NCBI RefSeq assembly: GCF_036108815.1
Contig: NZ_CP107985.1
Coordinates: forward strand, 4,526,001 to 4,590,000
DNA from: Streptomyces sp. NBC_00353
Lineage (GTDB): Bacteria; Actinomycetota; Actinomycetes; Streptomycetales; Streptomycetaceae
Reading direction: 5' to 3'
Length of the DNA stretch: 64,000 nt
Below, piece after piece: positions 1 through 8,937 of the stretch. The number at the start of each line of letters is the position of its first letter. The first letter of the stretch is position 1. The notes beneath the pieces were generated by a model. It was given only the letters and a program-made list of their open reading frames with translations, was not told the DNA's origin and did not search any database. The position numbers were made by a program, and so were the translations under genes.

Positions 1-1097
1 ACATGACGGTCGTATGCACCGGACTCGATGAACTCCGCGAGCGTCAGCTGGTCCGGCGCGCTCGACATCCAGTCGATGTCGCCCTTCGCCTCGGCCACCT
101 CCTTCACCAGTTCCTGCGGCAGCACCATCCAGGCCAGTCGCAGCCCCGGCGCCAGGGACTTGCTGGTCGTCCCCATATAGACGACCCGTTCCGGGTCGAG
201 GCCCTGGAGGGCGCCGACCGGCTGCCGGTCGTAGCGGAACTCGCCGTCGTAGTCGTCCTCCAGGATCAGACCGCCCGCACCCCGTGCCCAGTCCACGGCC
301 GCGGCCCGCCGGTCGGGATGGAGCGGCACCCCCGTCGGGAACTGGTGCGCGGGAGTCATCAGCACCGCGCCCACCCCGCGCATCGCGACCAGCTCCCCGG
401 TCCGCGAACCGAGTCCGTCGAGCGGCAGGCAGGGCGTGCGGAGTCCGGCGTCCCCGAGCACATTCCAGTGCGCATCCAGTCCGTACGACTCGACAGCCAC
501 CTCCCGCACCCGCCGCTTCCGCAACACCTTCCCCATCAGCATCAGCCCGTGGAGGAAGCCGGAACAGATCACGATCCGCTCCGGGGCCGCGTACACCCCG
601 CGGGCCCGCGCCAGATAGTCGGCCAGTACGGTGCGCAGCTCGATGCGGCCGCGCGGATCGCCGTACCCGAAGGCGTCGTTCGGCGCAGCGGTCAGGGCGC
701 GCCGGGCCGCCTTGAGCCAGTCGGCGCGCGGGAACGTCGACAGGTCGGGCGAGCCGGGCATCAAGCTGTAGGCGGGCCGGCGCCGCACCGGCCGGGAGCG
801 CGGCGCCGTCGCAGCCGGTCGACGTGGCTCGGCCCGCTGCGCGACCCGGGTGCCCGAACCCTGCCGGGCGGTGAGCCAGCCCTCGGCGACCAGCTCGGCG
901 TAGGCGTCGGCCACGGTGTTCCGGGCGATCCCCAGGTCGGCGGCGAGCGTGCGGGACGAGGGCAGCCGGGTCCCGGGCGTCAGCCGCCCGGTCCGTACGG
1001 CCTCCCGCAGCGCGTTCATCAACCCGGCCCGCAGCCCCGCCGCACCTGCCGGGTCGATGTGCAGGTCGGCTCCGAAAGTGGCCCAGGAATCCGTCAT
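1..1097 (-). CDS. MocR/PdxR-family GntR-aminotransferase regulator (3' end outside window)
   Basis: Reading leftward from an ATG at 1097, about 365 residues are visible and the frame runs off the left edge. An N-terminal GntR winged helix (about residues 15-80, with LPSSRTLAADLGIARNTV) is followed by a fold-type I aminotransferase domain. The PLP lysine is recognisable in TSKSLAPGLRL near residue 310, and LILEDDYDGEFRY fits the aspartate that contacts PLP. MocR proteins are PLP-sensing DNA-binding regulators that usually control the divergent neighbour, here a carboxymuconolactone decarboxylase-like gene whose start lies only 47 bases away. There is no Shine-Dalgarno; a TATGGT box lies 8 bases before the ATG, so the mRNA may be leaderless. 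The effector and target are not known from sequence. Confidence 0.9.
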   Translation of the reverse strand, partial: MTDSWATFGADLHIDPAGAAGLRAGLMNALREAVRTGRLTPGTRLPSSRTLAADLGIARNTVADAYAELVAEGWLTARQGSGTRVAQRAEPRRPAATAPRSRPVRRRPAYSLMPGSPDLSTFPRADWLKAARRALTAAPNDAFGYGDPRGRIELRTVLADYLARARGVYAAPERIVICSGFLHGLMLMGKVLRKRRVREVAVESYGLDAHWNVLGDAGLRTPCLPLDGLGSRTGELVAMRGVGAVLMTPAHQFPTGVPLHPDRRAAAVDWARGAGGLILEDDYDGEFRYDRQPVGALQGLDPERVVYMGTTSKSLAPGLRLAWMVLPQELVKEVAEAKGDIDWMSSAPDQLTLAEFIESGAYDRH

Positions 1098-1144
1098 GTA
1101 AATGGACCATACTCCTGCGCCATCCGCCCCGTAGCGTCATAGAC
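1098..1144. promoter_or_regulatory. Compact divergent promoter, both transcripts probably leaderless
   Basis: Only 47 bases separate the two ATGs. A TAGCGT -10-like box at 1133-1138 lies 6 bases before the rightward ATG, and TATGGT (minus strand, 1106-1111) lies 8 bases before the leftward ATG. Neither start has a Shine-Dalgarno. This is the TANNNT-short-gap-ATG layout of actinobacterial leaderless genes. GGACCAT and GCGCCAT between the boxes could be MocR half-sites (inference). Confidence 0.5.
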
Positions 1145-1657
1145 ATGACTACGAACGAGCACCACCACCCGACCTCCGACTACGCCCCCGAACACAGCCC
1201 CCGCATGCAGTGGGCCGAGCTCGCCCCCGATGTCTTCAAGGCCATGGTCCGGCTGGAGACGGCATCCCGTAAGGGCCTGGACCCGATCCTCGCCGAGCTG
1301 GTGAAGATCCGTTCCTCGCAGCTCAACCACTGCGCGTTCTGCCTCGACATGCACACCAAGGACGCGCTCGCGGCGGGCGAGTCGATCGAGCGGATCATCC
1401 AGCTCAGCGCGTGGGAGGAGTCGCGGCACTTCTACACGGAGAAGGAGATCGCGGCGATCGAGCTGACGGAGGCCGTGACGGTCCTGACCGACGGTTTCGT
1501 GCCGGACGACGTGTACGAGAAGGCCGCAAAACACTTCGAGGAGGCCGAGCTGGCCCAGCTGATCGCCGCCATCACAGTGATCAACGCCTGGAACCGGTTC
1601 TCCGTGGCCACTCGTATGGTCCCCGGCCACTACGCTCCCACCGACACGAAGCACTGA
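1145..1657 (+). CDS. Carboxymuconolactone decarboxylase / AhpD-like protein
   Basis: 170 residues, the usual size for AhpD-core (CMD family) proteins. The redox or proton-relay motif is clear: E51 and K54, then C63-A-F-C66 and H70 in NHCAFCLDMH. In AhpD relatives the CxxC pair reduces peroxides or alkylhydroperoxides; other members are decarboxylases or of unknown role, so the substrate cannot be named. It is cytosolic with no signal peptide. It is divergent from the MocR regulator, which is the probable controller. The isocitrate lyase-like gene follows on the same strand after 71 bases and may be co-transcribed. Confidence 0.88.
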   Translation: MTTNEHHHPTSDYAPEHSPRMQWAELAPDVFKAMVRLETASRKGLDPILAELVKIRSSQLNHCAFCLDMHTKDALAAGESIERIIQLSAWEESRHFYTEKEIAAIELTEAVTVLTDGFVPDDVYEKAAKHFEEAELAQLIAAITVINAWNRFSVATRMVPGHYAPTDTKH

Positions 1658-1728
1658 CCCGGACCGAGCAACGTCGCTGCGCCGCCGCGCTGCCCCTCCT
1701 CCGCCTCACCCCTCCCGGGAGCCCTGCG

Positions 1729-2457
1729 ATGACCGTCTCCGCCTTCCGCGACCTGCACCACGGCCGCACCCCCGGAGACCCGCTGGTCCTCCCCGGCCCA
1801 TGGGACGCCGCGAGCGCCCGTGTCTTCGCCGACGCCGGCTTCCCGGCGCTCGCCACGCCGAGCGCCGGGGTCGCGGCCTCGCTCGGGTACGAGGACGGGG
1901 CGGCGCCCGCCGCCGAGATGTTCGCGGCCGTGGCCCGGATCGTGCGCGCCGTTCCCGTACCCGTCTCGGCGGACATCGAGGCCGGTTACGGGCTGCCACC
2001 GAAGGAACTCGTGGAACGGCTCCTCGACACCGGTGCGGTCGGCTGCAACCTGGAGGACTCGGCCGACGGCGTCCTGACGGACCCGCAGCGGCATGCGGAC
2101 CGGCTGGCGGAGGTACGTGCGGTCGCGGGGGATCAGCTCTTCGTCAACGCTCGCGTCGACACGTACGTGCGCGGCGTCCCGGACGGCACCGACCCGGAGA
2201 CGGAGACGATCGCTCGAGGCCGGCTGTATGCGGCAGCCGGTGTGGACTGCGTCTACCCGATCGCCGCGCCGCCCGAGTCCCTTCCCCGCCTGGCCGCCGC
2301 CATCCCGGCCCCGCTCAACGTCTTCGCCCTGCCGGACGGCCCGACCTCGCGCCGCCTCGGCGAACTGGGCGCCACCCGGATCACGTTCGGCCCAGGGCTG
2401 CAGCGCCAGGCCATGGCAGCCCTCCGTGAGATCGCCGACCGGCTGCACGCGCTGTAG
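1729..2457 (+). CDS. Isocitrate lyase / PEP mutase-family protein
   Basis: 242 residues forming a single TIM-barrel domain of the PEP mutase/isocitrate lyase superfamily. Hallmarks are GPWDAASA near residue 23, the metal-binding region SADIEAGYG (D82, E84), NLEDS at 107-111 and NARVDTY at 140-146. The KKCGH-type catalytic cysteine motif of true isocitrate lyase is absent, so this belongs to the short oxaloacetase/methylisocitrate-lyase-like group and the reaction is not resolved. The ATG at 1729 was chosen because the open frame upstream overlaps the preceding gene and lacks family similarity. It converges on the radical SAM gene with 34 bases between stops. Confidence 0.85.
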   Translation: MTVSAFRDLHHGRTPGDPLVLPGPWDAASARVFADAGFPALATPSAGVAASLGYEDGAAPAAEMFAAVARIVRAVPVPVSADIEAGYGLPPKELVERLLDTGAVGCNLEDSADGVLTDPQRHADRLAEVRAVAGDQLFVNARVDTYVRGVPDGTDPETETIARGRLYAAAGVDCVYPIAAPPESLPRLAAAIPAPLNVFALPDGPTSRRLGELGATRITFGPGLQRQAMAALREIADRLHAL

Positions 2458-2491
2458 CCTCCCGCCGTCCGCGCACCGAGCCCGCCGGGCC

Positions 2492-3874
2492 CTAGCCGTG
2501 GGCCTGTCGGCCGCCGAAGGCAGCCAGGGTCCGTTCCAGCATCGGCATGGCCCGCACCACGTTGCGGGAGCGGATCAGGGCGTCCCAGGCGGGTTCGAAC
2601 TTCTTCCAGCCGCCCGCGTACGCCAGGTGCCTCAGCCGCTCGTGCGTGCCCGGCTGCGCGGCCGCGCCGCGCCAGATGTTCGACCAGCGGTAGAAGTCCC
2701 GGTACGCACGCCAGTAGCCGTCCTCCAGCTGACGCGCGGTCATCCCCTTCGGACGGTGGACGACATGGCGGGTGTCGTAGAGATCCCAGTCCCGGTGGAC
2801 GATCCGGTTCTCGGCCTCCATCTGCTTCCACAGGCCGGTGGACGGATACGGCGTCATGATGTGAAAGGTGGCCGTCTCGATGCCCTGCTCGACGGCCCAC
2901 TCCACCGTCCGGTCGAAGACGTCCGGGCCGTCGTGGTCGAGGCCGAAGACGAAGCTGGCGTTGACCATGACACCGGCGTCATGGAGCCGGCGGACGGCGG
3001 CCGCGTAGTCCTTGCCGATGTTCTGGTCCTTGCGGCGTTCGGCGAGATTCGCGCTGTTGACGGTCTCGAAGCCGACGAACAGGCTGCGCAGGCCCGCGTC
3101 CACGGCCCGCTCCAGCAGGTCCGGCTGGAGTACGGACTTCACGGTGCCGGCCGCCTGCCAGAGCCGCCCCGTGCCGGCCATCCCGTCGAAGAGCGCCTCG
3201 GCGAAACGCCGGTTGCCGAGCAGATGATCGTCGAGGAAGTACAGGTGCTTGCCGGGCAGCCGCTCGATCTCGGCGAGAGCGTCGTCGACGGCCTGGGTGT
3301 AGAAGGACTTGCCGCCCTCGAAGAACGCGTCCTTGTAGCAGAAGTCGCAGTGGTGCGGGCAGCCGCGCGAGACGACGATCGAGTTGGGCACCAGATACAG
3401 GTTCCGCTTGATCAGGTCCCGTCGTACGGGCGGCAGTCCGGCCAGGGTGCGCAGCTTGGAGTCGTACCGGCGGCCCGGCACGCCGTCCCGGAACTCCTTC
3501 AGGAACAGCGGCCAGGTGTCCTCCCCAGGCCCGGTGAAGATCGTGTCGGCGTGCGCCGCCGCCTCGTCCGGGAGAGAGGTCACATGGAGGCCGCCCATGG
3601 CGACGTGGACACCCCGGGCACGGAAGTGGTCGGCTATCTCGTAGCTGCGCCGGGCGGAGGTGATGTACGGCTGGACGACCAGCAGATCGGGGCTGTCGAG
3701 CGCCTCGATGTCGACCCGTTCGACATGCTCGTCGAGGAGCGTCACCTCGTCGTCCGGATCCAGGTAGCCGGCGAGGGTCGCCAGGCCGAGCGGCGGGAAG
3801 AGCGAGTACTTGATGGGCCGGAAGAGCGGGCTGGTCGCCTCGGTCAGGGCCGGAAGAATCATCGTCACGCGCAT
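2492..3874 (-). CDS. B12-binding-domain radical SAM protein
   Basis: 460 residues from the ATG at 3874; a 13-residue upstream extension is possible but unlike the family, whose N-terminus begins at the first beta strand (MRVTMILPAL). Residues 1-135 are a B12-binding-like Rossmann domain. The radical SAM cluster follows as CPHHCDFC (C172, C176, C179), which binds the 4Fe-4S centre that cleaves S-adenosylmethionine. The remainder resembles class B/MiaB-like proteins often annotated as hopanoid or methyltransferase-type enzymes. The substrate is unknown. The gene stands alone between a convergent isocitrate lyase-like gene and the mdh terminator. Confidence 0.85.
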   Translation of the reverse strand: MRVTMILPALTEATSPLFRPIKYSLFPPLGLATLAGYLDPDDEVTLLDEHVERVDIEALDSPDLLVVQPYITSARRSYEIADHFRARGVHVAMGGLHVTSLPDEAAAHADTIFTGPGEDTWPLFLKEFRDGVPGRRYDSKLRTLAGLPPVRRDLIKRNLYLVPNSIVVSRGCPHHCDFCYKDAFFEGGKSFYTQAVDDALAEIERLPGKHLYFLDDHLLGNRRFAEALFDGMAGTGRLWQAAGTVKSVLQPDLLERAVDAGLRSLFVGFETVNSANLAERRKDQNIGKDYAAAVRRLHDAGVMVNASFVFGLDHDGPDVFDRTVEWAVEQGIETATFHIMTPYPSTGLWKQMEAENRIVHRDWDLYDTRHVVHRPKGMTARQLEDGYWRAYRDFYRWSNIWRGAAAQPGTHERLRHLAYAGGWKKFEPAWDALIRSRNVVRAMPMLERTLAAFGGRQAHG

Positions 3875-3951
3875 GACAGCCCAGACTGCCCGGACCGTGT
3901 CCGCAGTTCCCACCCACGGCCGTTCCCGCCGACGGCCATCTGCGAACGCAG

Positions 3952-3983
3952 CCGCCCCCGGCAGCGACTGCTGCCGGGGGCGG
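3952..3983 (-). terminator. mdh terminator hairpin
   Basis: A perfect 14-bp stem (CCGCCCCCGGCAGC at 3952-3965 with 3970-3983) closes a GACT loop, 27 bases beyond the mdh stop. It should insulate mdh from the radical SAM gene on the same strand. There is no U-tract, as is common in Streptomyces. Confidence 0.8.
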
Positions 3984-4010
3984 TGAGGTACGCGCCAGGA
4001 GGCGTACGGA

Positions 4011-5000
<990 letters not shown>

Positions 5001-5046
5001 GGCGATCTCCGTTAGACAGCTGGCGGTGGGGGTCCCTGCCCCTGGT

Positions 5047-5087
5047 GCTGGATATCCCCTGAATCTTGATGTGAAGAGATATCCAGC
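5047..5087 (-). promoter_or_regulatory. mdh control region with inverted repeat and TamR-like half palindrome
   Basis: GCTGGATATC (5047-5056) and GATATCCAGC (5078-5087) form a perfect 10-bp inverted repeat 47-87 bases before the mdh ATG. Between them lies ATCTTGATGTGAAGA, close to the MarR-type palindrome ATCTTGACGTCAAGAT. A related site precedes icd (8023-8055). Regulator identity is inference. Confidence 0.5.
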
Positions 5088-5179
5088 GATCAGGCTATCC
5101 GACCCGGAACCTCCCGGCCGCCCGGCCCCCTGTGGCACCGCACACAACCGGTCACGCACCGCTCATCGCGACCCGCGTC

Positions 5180-6295
5180 TCATCCGGCAGAGTCGGTGGT
5201 GCACCCCTTCGCCCCGGACGCGAGCGTCGCGCAGGCCCTGGCGTCCGCGGCCTTCTTGACGGCGACCATGGGGGTGTACGCGTCCGTGTCCGTGCCGGCG
5301 TCCACCGCGCCGCGCTGCCCCGCGTCCGCGCCTGCGGTGATCCGGACCGTGTCGCCCGGAGTGGCCCTGGTGATCCGGGCCCACGCCGCGGCACACGTCT
5401 CGCTGTAGCGCACCTCGACGAGACTTCCGCCGACCGTGACACTTTCGGCCGTACGGGCGAACCCGCCGCCGCACCCCATGTCCTCCGGGTCCTTCCCCGT
5501 GCAGTCGGCACCGCTGCACCTGACGCCGTCCGGCAGCTCGGGCGCGCTCGGGCTCGGCGACGCCGACGGGGTGGCGGCGTCCTTCCTGTCGTTGTCGTCA
5601 CCGCCCGGGCCGGTCAGGAGTACCGCGGCGGCTATCACCATCAGCGCGCCCACCACGCCGGCGAGGAACACGGTGAGCTTGCGGCGGTCGACCGGCTTCC
5701 GCGGACCGCCGCCTTGTTGCGGCTGCGGTGGCTGCGGCGGCCGTCCCCCTGCAGCGGATCCGTATGTGTCTGTGTATCCGGCACCCGGGCGCGCCTGTGA
5801 CTGCTGCGGCACGCGCGGGGACGTCCCGCGCTGAATCGGTACGGACGGTGCGCGGCCCCCGTCGCTTCCACCCGCGCCCCGGTCCGTATCCGCGTCCGTG
5901 GCTGTGCCGGTGACCGCTGAGCGGCGGCTCCCGCCATGGCCCACCGGACTCGGCCCGAACTCGCCCAGCGCCGCGCGCGCCTGGGCGATCCGGATGCCCT
6001 CCATCGTCATGTCGTGGCGCATCTCGGCGCGGCTCCAGGCCCGCTCCGCCAGCTCCCACATGGTCGTCAGGTGCACCTGATCGGTATCCGTGGCCTCGGC
6101 GAGAGCGACGATCGCCCCTTTGGGCGCGAGCAGCCGGCCGTTCAGATAGCGCTCCCACGAGGTCTTGCTGTAGCCCGTGCGGTCAGCAACCGCGGCGATG
6201 CTCAGACCACTGCGGTCGATGAGTCTGCGGAGCTGGCCGGCAAACTCCCTGACCTGTGGATCGAGTTCATCCGGTAGTGCCTTCCAACGAGGCAT
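5180..6295 (-). CDS. XRE helix-turn-helix, single-pass membrane protein with DUF2690 ectodomain
   Basis: 371 residues. An XRE-like HTH lies at about 15-75 (DRSGLSIAAVADRTGYSKT). A linker rich in Gly, Pro and Gln reaches one transmembrane helix at 207-228, and an extracytoplasmic C-terminal domain with at least five cysteines follows (CSGADCTGKD, MGCGG), matching DUF2690. The ATG at 6295 has GAGGGGGAAG just upstream. The layout suggests a DNA-binding protein tethered to the membrane and able to sense outside conditions directly; this is inference, and the target genes are unknown. It sits upstream of mdh on the same strand but is separated from it by the mdh promoter. Confidence 0.85.
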   Translation of the reverse strand: MPRWKALPDELDPQVREFAGQLRRLIDRSGLSIAAVADRTGYSKTSWERYLNGRLLAPKGAIVALAEATDTDQVHLTTMWELAERAWSRAEMRHDMTMEGIRIAQARAALGEFGPSPVGHGGSRRSAVTGTATDADTDRGAGGSDGGRAPSVPIQRGTSPRVPQQSQARPGAGYTDTYGSAAGGRPPQPPQPQQGGGPRKPVDRRKLTVFLAGVVGALMVIAAAVLLTGPGGDDNDRKDAATPSASPSPSAPELPDGVRCSGADCTGKDPEDMGCGGGFARTAESVTVGGSLVEVRYSETCAAAWARITRATPGDTVRITAGADAGQRGAVDAGTDTDAYTPMVAVKKAADARACATLASGAKGCTTDSAG

Positions 6296-6767
6296 TACTT
6301 CCCCCTCAATTCCCCCGAACGTGCGTGATGTGCCCCGCTCTGTCGTTCCCCCCTTGTCCCGATACGGCGGTCTACCGTTCCGGACTACCCAGGAGGATGC
6401 ACAAAGGCAGCCGGTCAGTTCCTGGAAAGAGAGCGCACCGAGTCATTCGGGAGTTCGGCTCGCACCGTCGAGCGCCCCCTGCCCCGCGCTGCGTTGCCGT
6501 GCCGGTCTGCCACCGTTGCGCGGCGATCACACCGTGGCGGAATGGTCACTTCCGTGCCACAGGCCACAGGGTTTCCTTGAACCGTCGTTCCTCCTCGACG
6601 AGGCTGGATCCGGGTCGGGGCAAGGCCGCTCAAGTCACCACTTTCCGGAGCTCCTTCGCTCCTGCGGGCCCCGGCCGCCGGTGTCCGTCCCTTCTCGGGG
6701 GAGGGGACGGACACCACCTGGCGGGCGGCAGGCCGCCGCGCGGAAGCCAGGCCCGCTCGGGCAGGAC
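6296..6767. other. Intergenic stretch between icd and the XRE membrane-regulator gene
   Basis: This 472-base stretch holds the icd terminator at its right end and presumably the promoter of the leftward XRE gene at its left end. Short open frames exist on both strands, but none has a convincing start, family resemblance or typical codon pattern, so I call no gene in it. Confidence 0.5.
6680..6715 (-). terminator. icd terminator hairpin
   Basis: GGTGTCCGTCCC (6680-6691) pairs perfectly with 6704-6715 around a 12-base loop whose own TTCTC and GAG can extend the stem. It lies about 50 bases past the icd stop. Confidence 0.75.
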
Positions 6768-7988
6768 TCAGCGGGATGCCATCTCCTTCTGCAGGTTGAC
6801 GTCCAGCGCGTCCAGGAACTGTTCCGTGGTCAGCCAGGGGGCGTCCTCGGAGATCAGCAGCGCCAGGTCCTTTGTCATCCGGCCGCCCTCGACGGTCTCG
6901 ACGCAGACCCTCTCCAGTGCCTCGGCGAACGTGATGACCTCGGGCGTGCCGTCCAGCTTGCCGCGGTGCGCGAGACCGCGGGTCCAGGCGAAGACCGACG
7001 CGATCGGGTTGGTCGACGTCGCCCTGCCCTGCTGGTGCCGGCGGTAGTGGCGGGTGACCGTGCCGTGTGCGGCCTCCGCCTCGACGGTCCTGCCGTCGGG
7101 CGACATGAGGACCGACGTCATCAGGCCGAGCGAGCCGAAGCCCTGCGCCACAATGTCGGACTGGACGTCACCGTCGTAGTTCTTGCACGCCCAGACGTAG
7201 CCGCCCTCCCACTTGAGCGCCGAGGCGACCATGTCGTCGATCAGACGGTGCTCGTAGGTGAGTCCGGCCTTCGCGAACTCCGCACCGAACTCGGCGTCGA
7301 AGACCTCCTGGAAGATGTCCTTGAAGCGGCCGTCGTACTTCTTGAGGATCGTGTTCTTCGTGGACATGTACACCGGGTACCCGCGGTCCAGGCCGTAGCG
7401 GAACGAGGTGCGCGCGAAGTCGCGGATCGACTCGTCGTGGTTGTACATCGACAGTGCGACGCCGGCGTCCGGGAACTCGTGGACCTCGACCTCGACCGGC
7501 TCGGAGCCGTCCTTCGGGGTGAACGTCATGGTGAGCGTGCCCGGGCCCGGGATCTTCAGGTCGGTGGCACGGTACTGGTCGCCGAAGGCGTGACGGCCGA
7601 CGACGATGGGCTTGGTCCAGCCCGGGACGAGCCGCGGCACGTTCTCCATGATGATCGGCTCTCGGAAGACGACGCCGCCGAGGATGTTGCGGATCGTGCC
7701 GTTCGGCGAGCGGTACATGGCCTTCAGACCGAACTCCTCGACCCGGCCCTCGTCCGGCGTGATCGTGGCGCACTTGACCCCTACGCCGTACTGCTTGATG
7801 GCGTGGGCGGCGTCGACCGTGACCTGGTCGTTGGTGGCGTCGCGGTGCTCGATGCCCAGATCGAAGTACTTCAGCTCGACATCGAGGTACGGGAGGATCA
7901 GCTTGTCCTTGATGAAGGACCAGATGATGCGGGTCATCTCGTCACCGTCGAGCTCGACGACGGGGTTGACCACCTTGATCTTGACCAT
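6768..7988 (-). CDS. icd: NADP-dependent isocitrate dehydrogenase, dimeric (type II) form
   Basis: 406 residues. It oxidatively decarboxylates isocitrate to 2-oxoglutarate in the TCA cycle and makes NADPH. The start MVKIKVVNPVVELDGDEMTR, the substrate segment YRSPNGTIRNILGG and the C-terminal AAHGTVTRHYR/NPIASVFAW region are those of the roughly 400-residue eukaryote-like homodimeric class. The roughly 740-residue monomeric enzyme is common in actinobacteria, so the isozyme class is worth noting. The ATG at 7988 has a GGAAGGGA about 12 bases upstream. The gene is monocistronic: the folD-unit terminator lies upstream and its own hairpin downstream. A tandem palindrome sits 35-67 bases before the start. 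Confidence 0.96.
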   Translation of the reverse strand: MVKIKVVNPVVELDGDEMTRIIWSFIKDKLILPYLDVELKYFDLGIEHRDATNDQVTVDAAHAIKQYGVGVKCATITPDEGRVEEFGLKAMYRSPNGTIRNILGGVVFREPIIMENVPRLVPGWTKPIVVGRHAFGDQYRATDLKIPGPGTLTMTFTPKDGSEPVEVEVHEFPDAGVALSMYNHDESIRDFARTSFRYGLDRGYPVYMSTKNTILKKYDGRFKDIFQEVFDAEFGAEFAKAGLTYEHRLIDDMVASALKWEGGYVWACKNYDGDVQSDIVAQGFGSLGLMTSVLMSPDGRTVEAEAAHGTVTRHYRRHQQGRATSTNPIASVFAWTRGLAHRGKLDGTPEVITFAEALERVCVETVEGGRMTKDLALLISEDAPWLTTEQFLDALDVNLQKEMASR

Positions 7989-8022
7989 GGAGTGGAACGT
8001 CCCTTCCGCGCTTCGGTCAATT

Positions 8023-8055
8023 TATCTCGACGCCAAGATACTCGACATCGAGATA
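8023..8055 (-). promoter_or_regulatory. Tandem palindromes in the icd promoter (TamR-like)
   Basis: TATCTCGACGCCAAGATA (8023-8040) differs by two bases from the ideal palindrome TATCTTGACGTCAAGATA. ATACTCGACATCGAGATA (8038-8055) contains a perfect CTCGA-CA-TCGAG palindrome and overlaps the first by three bases. The outer TATCTCGA/TCGAGATA arms also match each other. This looks like a double site for a MarR-type dimer, and TamR, a citrate/aconitate-responsive MarR protein of Streptomyces, is the obvious candidate (inference). Confidence 0.6.
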
Positions 8056-8085
8056 GATGGCCACGGTCCGCTGCCCAAAAGCCGC

Positions 8086-8121
8086 GGCCCCCTCGCACCC
8101 GGTGCGGGTGGCGAGGGGGCC
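8086..8121 (-). terminator. Terminator of the folD-DUF3017 unit
   Basis: GGCCCCCTCGCACCC (8086-8100) pairs with 8106-8121, with one bulged base and a short GGTGC loop, about 75 bases past the DUF3017 stop. It separates this unit from icd. Confidence 0.75.
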
Positions 8122-8194
8122 GGTTCGGCGTTACGAGGAGTACGCGGCGTCCTGGACGCACTCGGCGCCGGACGTACCGGGCGCCGTACGGGAG

Positions 8195-8908
8195 TCAGCG
8201 GATCGTGAAGCGGACCGCGTGCTCCAGGAACGGTACGTCCAGCCACGGCTTGGGCTGCGCCACGAGTGCGAGCAGCACGATCAGAACGCCCAGCAGTCCG
8301 TACGTCACCAGGTCGGTGAACCGGGAACGGACCGCCAGCATGCCCACCGAGGGGACCACGCAGCGCAGCACGGCTCCACCGATGAGAGCGACGCCGATCA
8401 GTATCGTGCCGATCCTGAAGGCCTCGGCGAAGGGGTTGACGGCCACGATCAGCAGGCCGATCCCGGCCGTGCAGAGCACGGCGAGCAGCGGCCACTGGCG
8501 GGCCGGGGCCGGCGCGTCCCCGGACGCCGCCCTGCCGCCGCCCTCGGGGCGCGCAGTGTCCCGGGTGAACGAGGGGAACCGTCGCGACGGGCGGGGCCCG
8601 ACAGGCGGACCACCGCTGGGAACGGAGTCGCCGGGGGCGGGTTCGCCGGCAGCGGGGTCGCTGCTGCCGGAGCCGACGCCCGCGGCTTCGGCCGTCGCTT
8701 CGGCACTGGTTTCGCCATCCGCGACTTCGGCATCCGTAGCCTCTTCGCCCGCAGGCCCGGCGTCCGGGCCCTCGACCGCAGCGCTCACGCCCTCGCCCGG
8801 CACGCCCTCGGCACGCTCATCCGCACCGCGCGCGCCTCCGCCCGGCGGCACCGGAATCGTCCGGTCCGCCGCAGCGGCCGGGTCGGCCGGACTCGTACCA
8901 GCACCCAT
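8195..8908 (-). CDS. DUF3017 membrane protein
   Basis: 237 residues. The first 135 are low-complexity, rich in Ala, Gly, Pro and acidic residues. Three hydrophobic helices follow at about 139-160, 166-187 and 202-221, and the C-terminus is basic. This matches DUF3017, a small integral membrane family found next to folD in actinobacteria; no function is established. It starts 29 bases after the folD stop on the same strand, so it is very probably in the folD transcript. The long disordered N-terminus is larger than the conserved core, so a downstream start cannot be excluded. Confidence 0.8.
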   Translation of the reverse strand: MGAGTSPADPAAAADRTIPVPPGGGARGADERAEGVPGEGVSAAVEGPDAGPAGEEATDAEVADGETSAEATAEAAGVGSGSSDPAAGEPAPGDSVPSGGPPVGPRPSRRFPSFTRDTARPEGGGRAASGDAPAPARQWPLLAVLCTAGIGLLIVAVNPFAEAFRIGTILIGVALIGGAVLRCVVPSVGMLAVRSRFTDLVTYGLLGVLIVLLALVAQPKPWLDVPFLEHAVRFTIR

Positions 8909-8937
8909 GAGGTTCCTTCCGGATCAGGTCGGTCGGC

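Noticed and set aside
3..1142. Long rightward open frame over the MocR gene
   Set aside because: It is antisense to a clear GntR-aminotransferase protein and has no family resemblance.
1411..1728. Upstream extension of the isocitrate lyase-like gene
   Set aside because: It overlaps the AhpD-like gene in another frame; similarity begins at the ATG at 1729.
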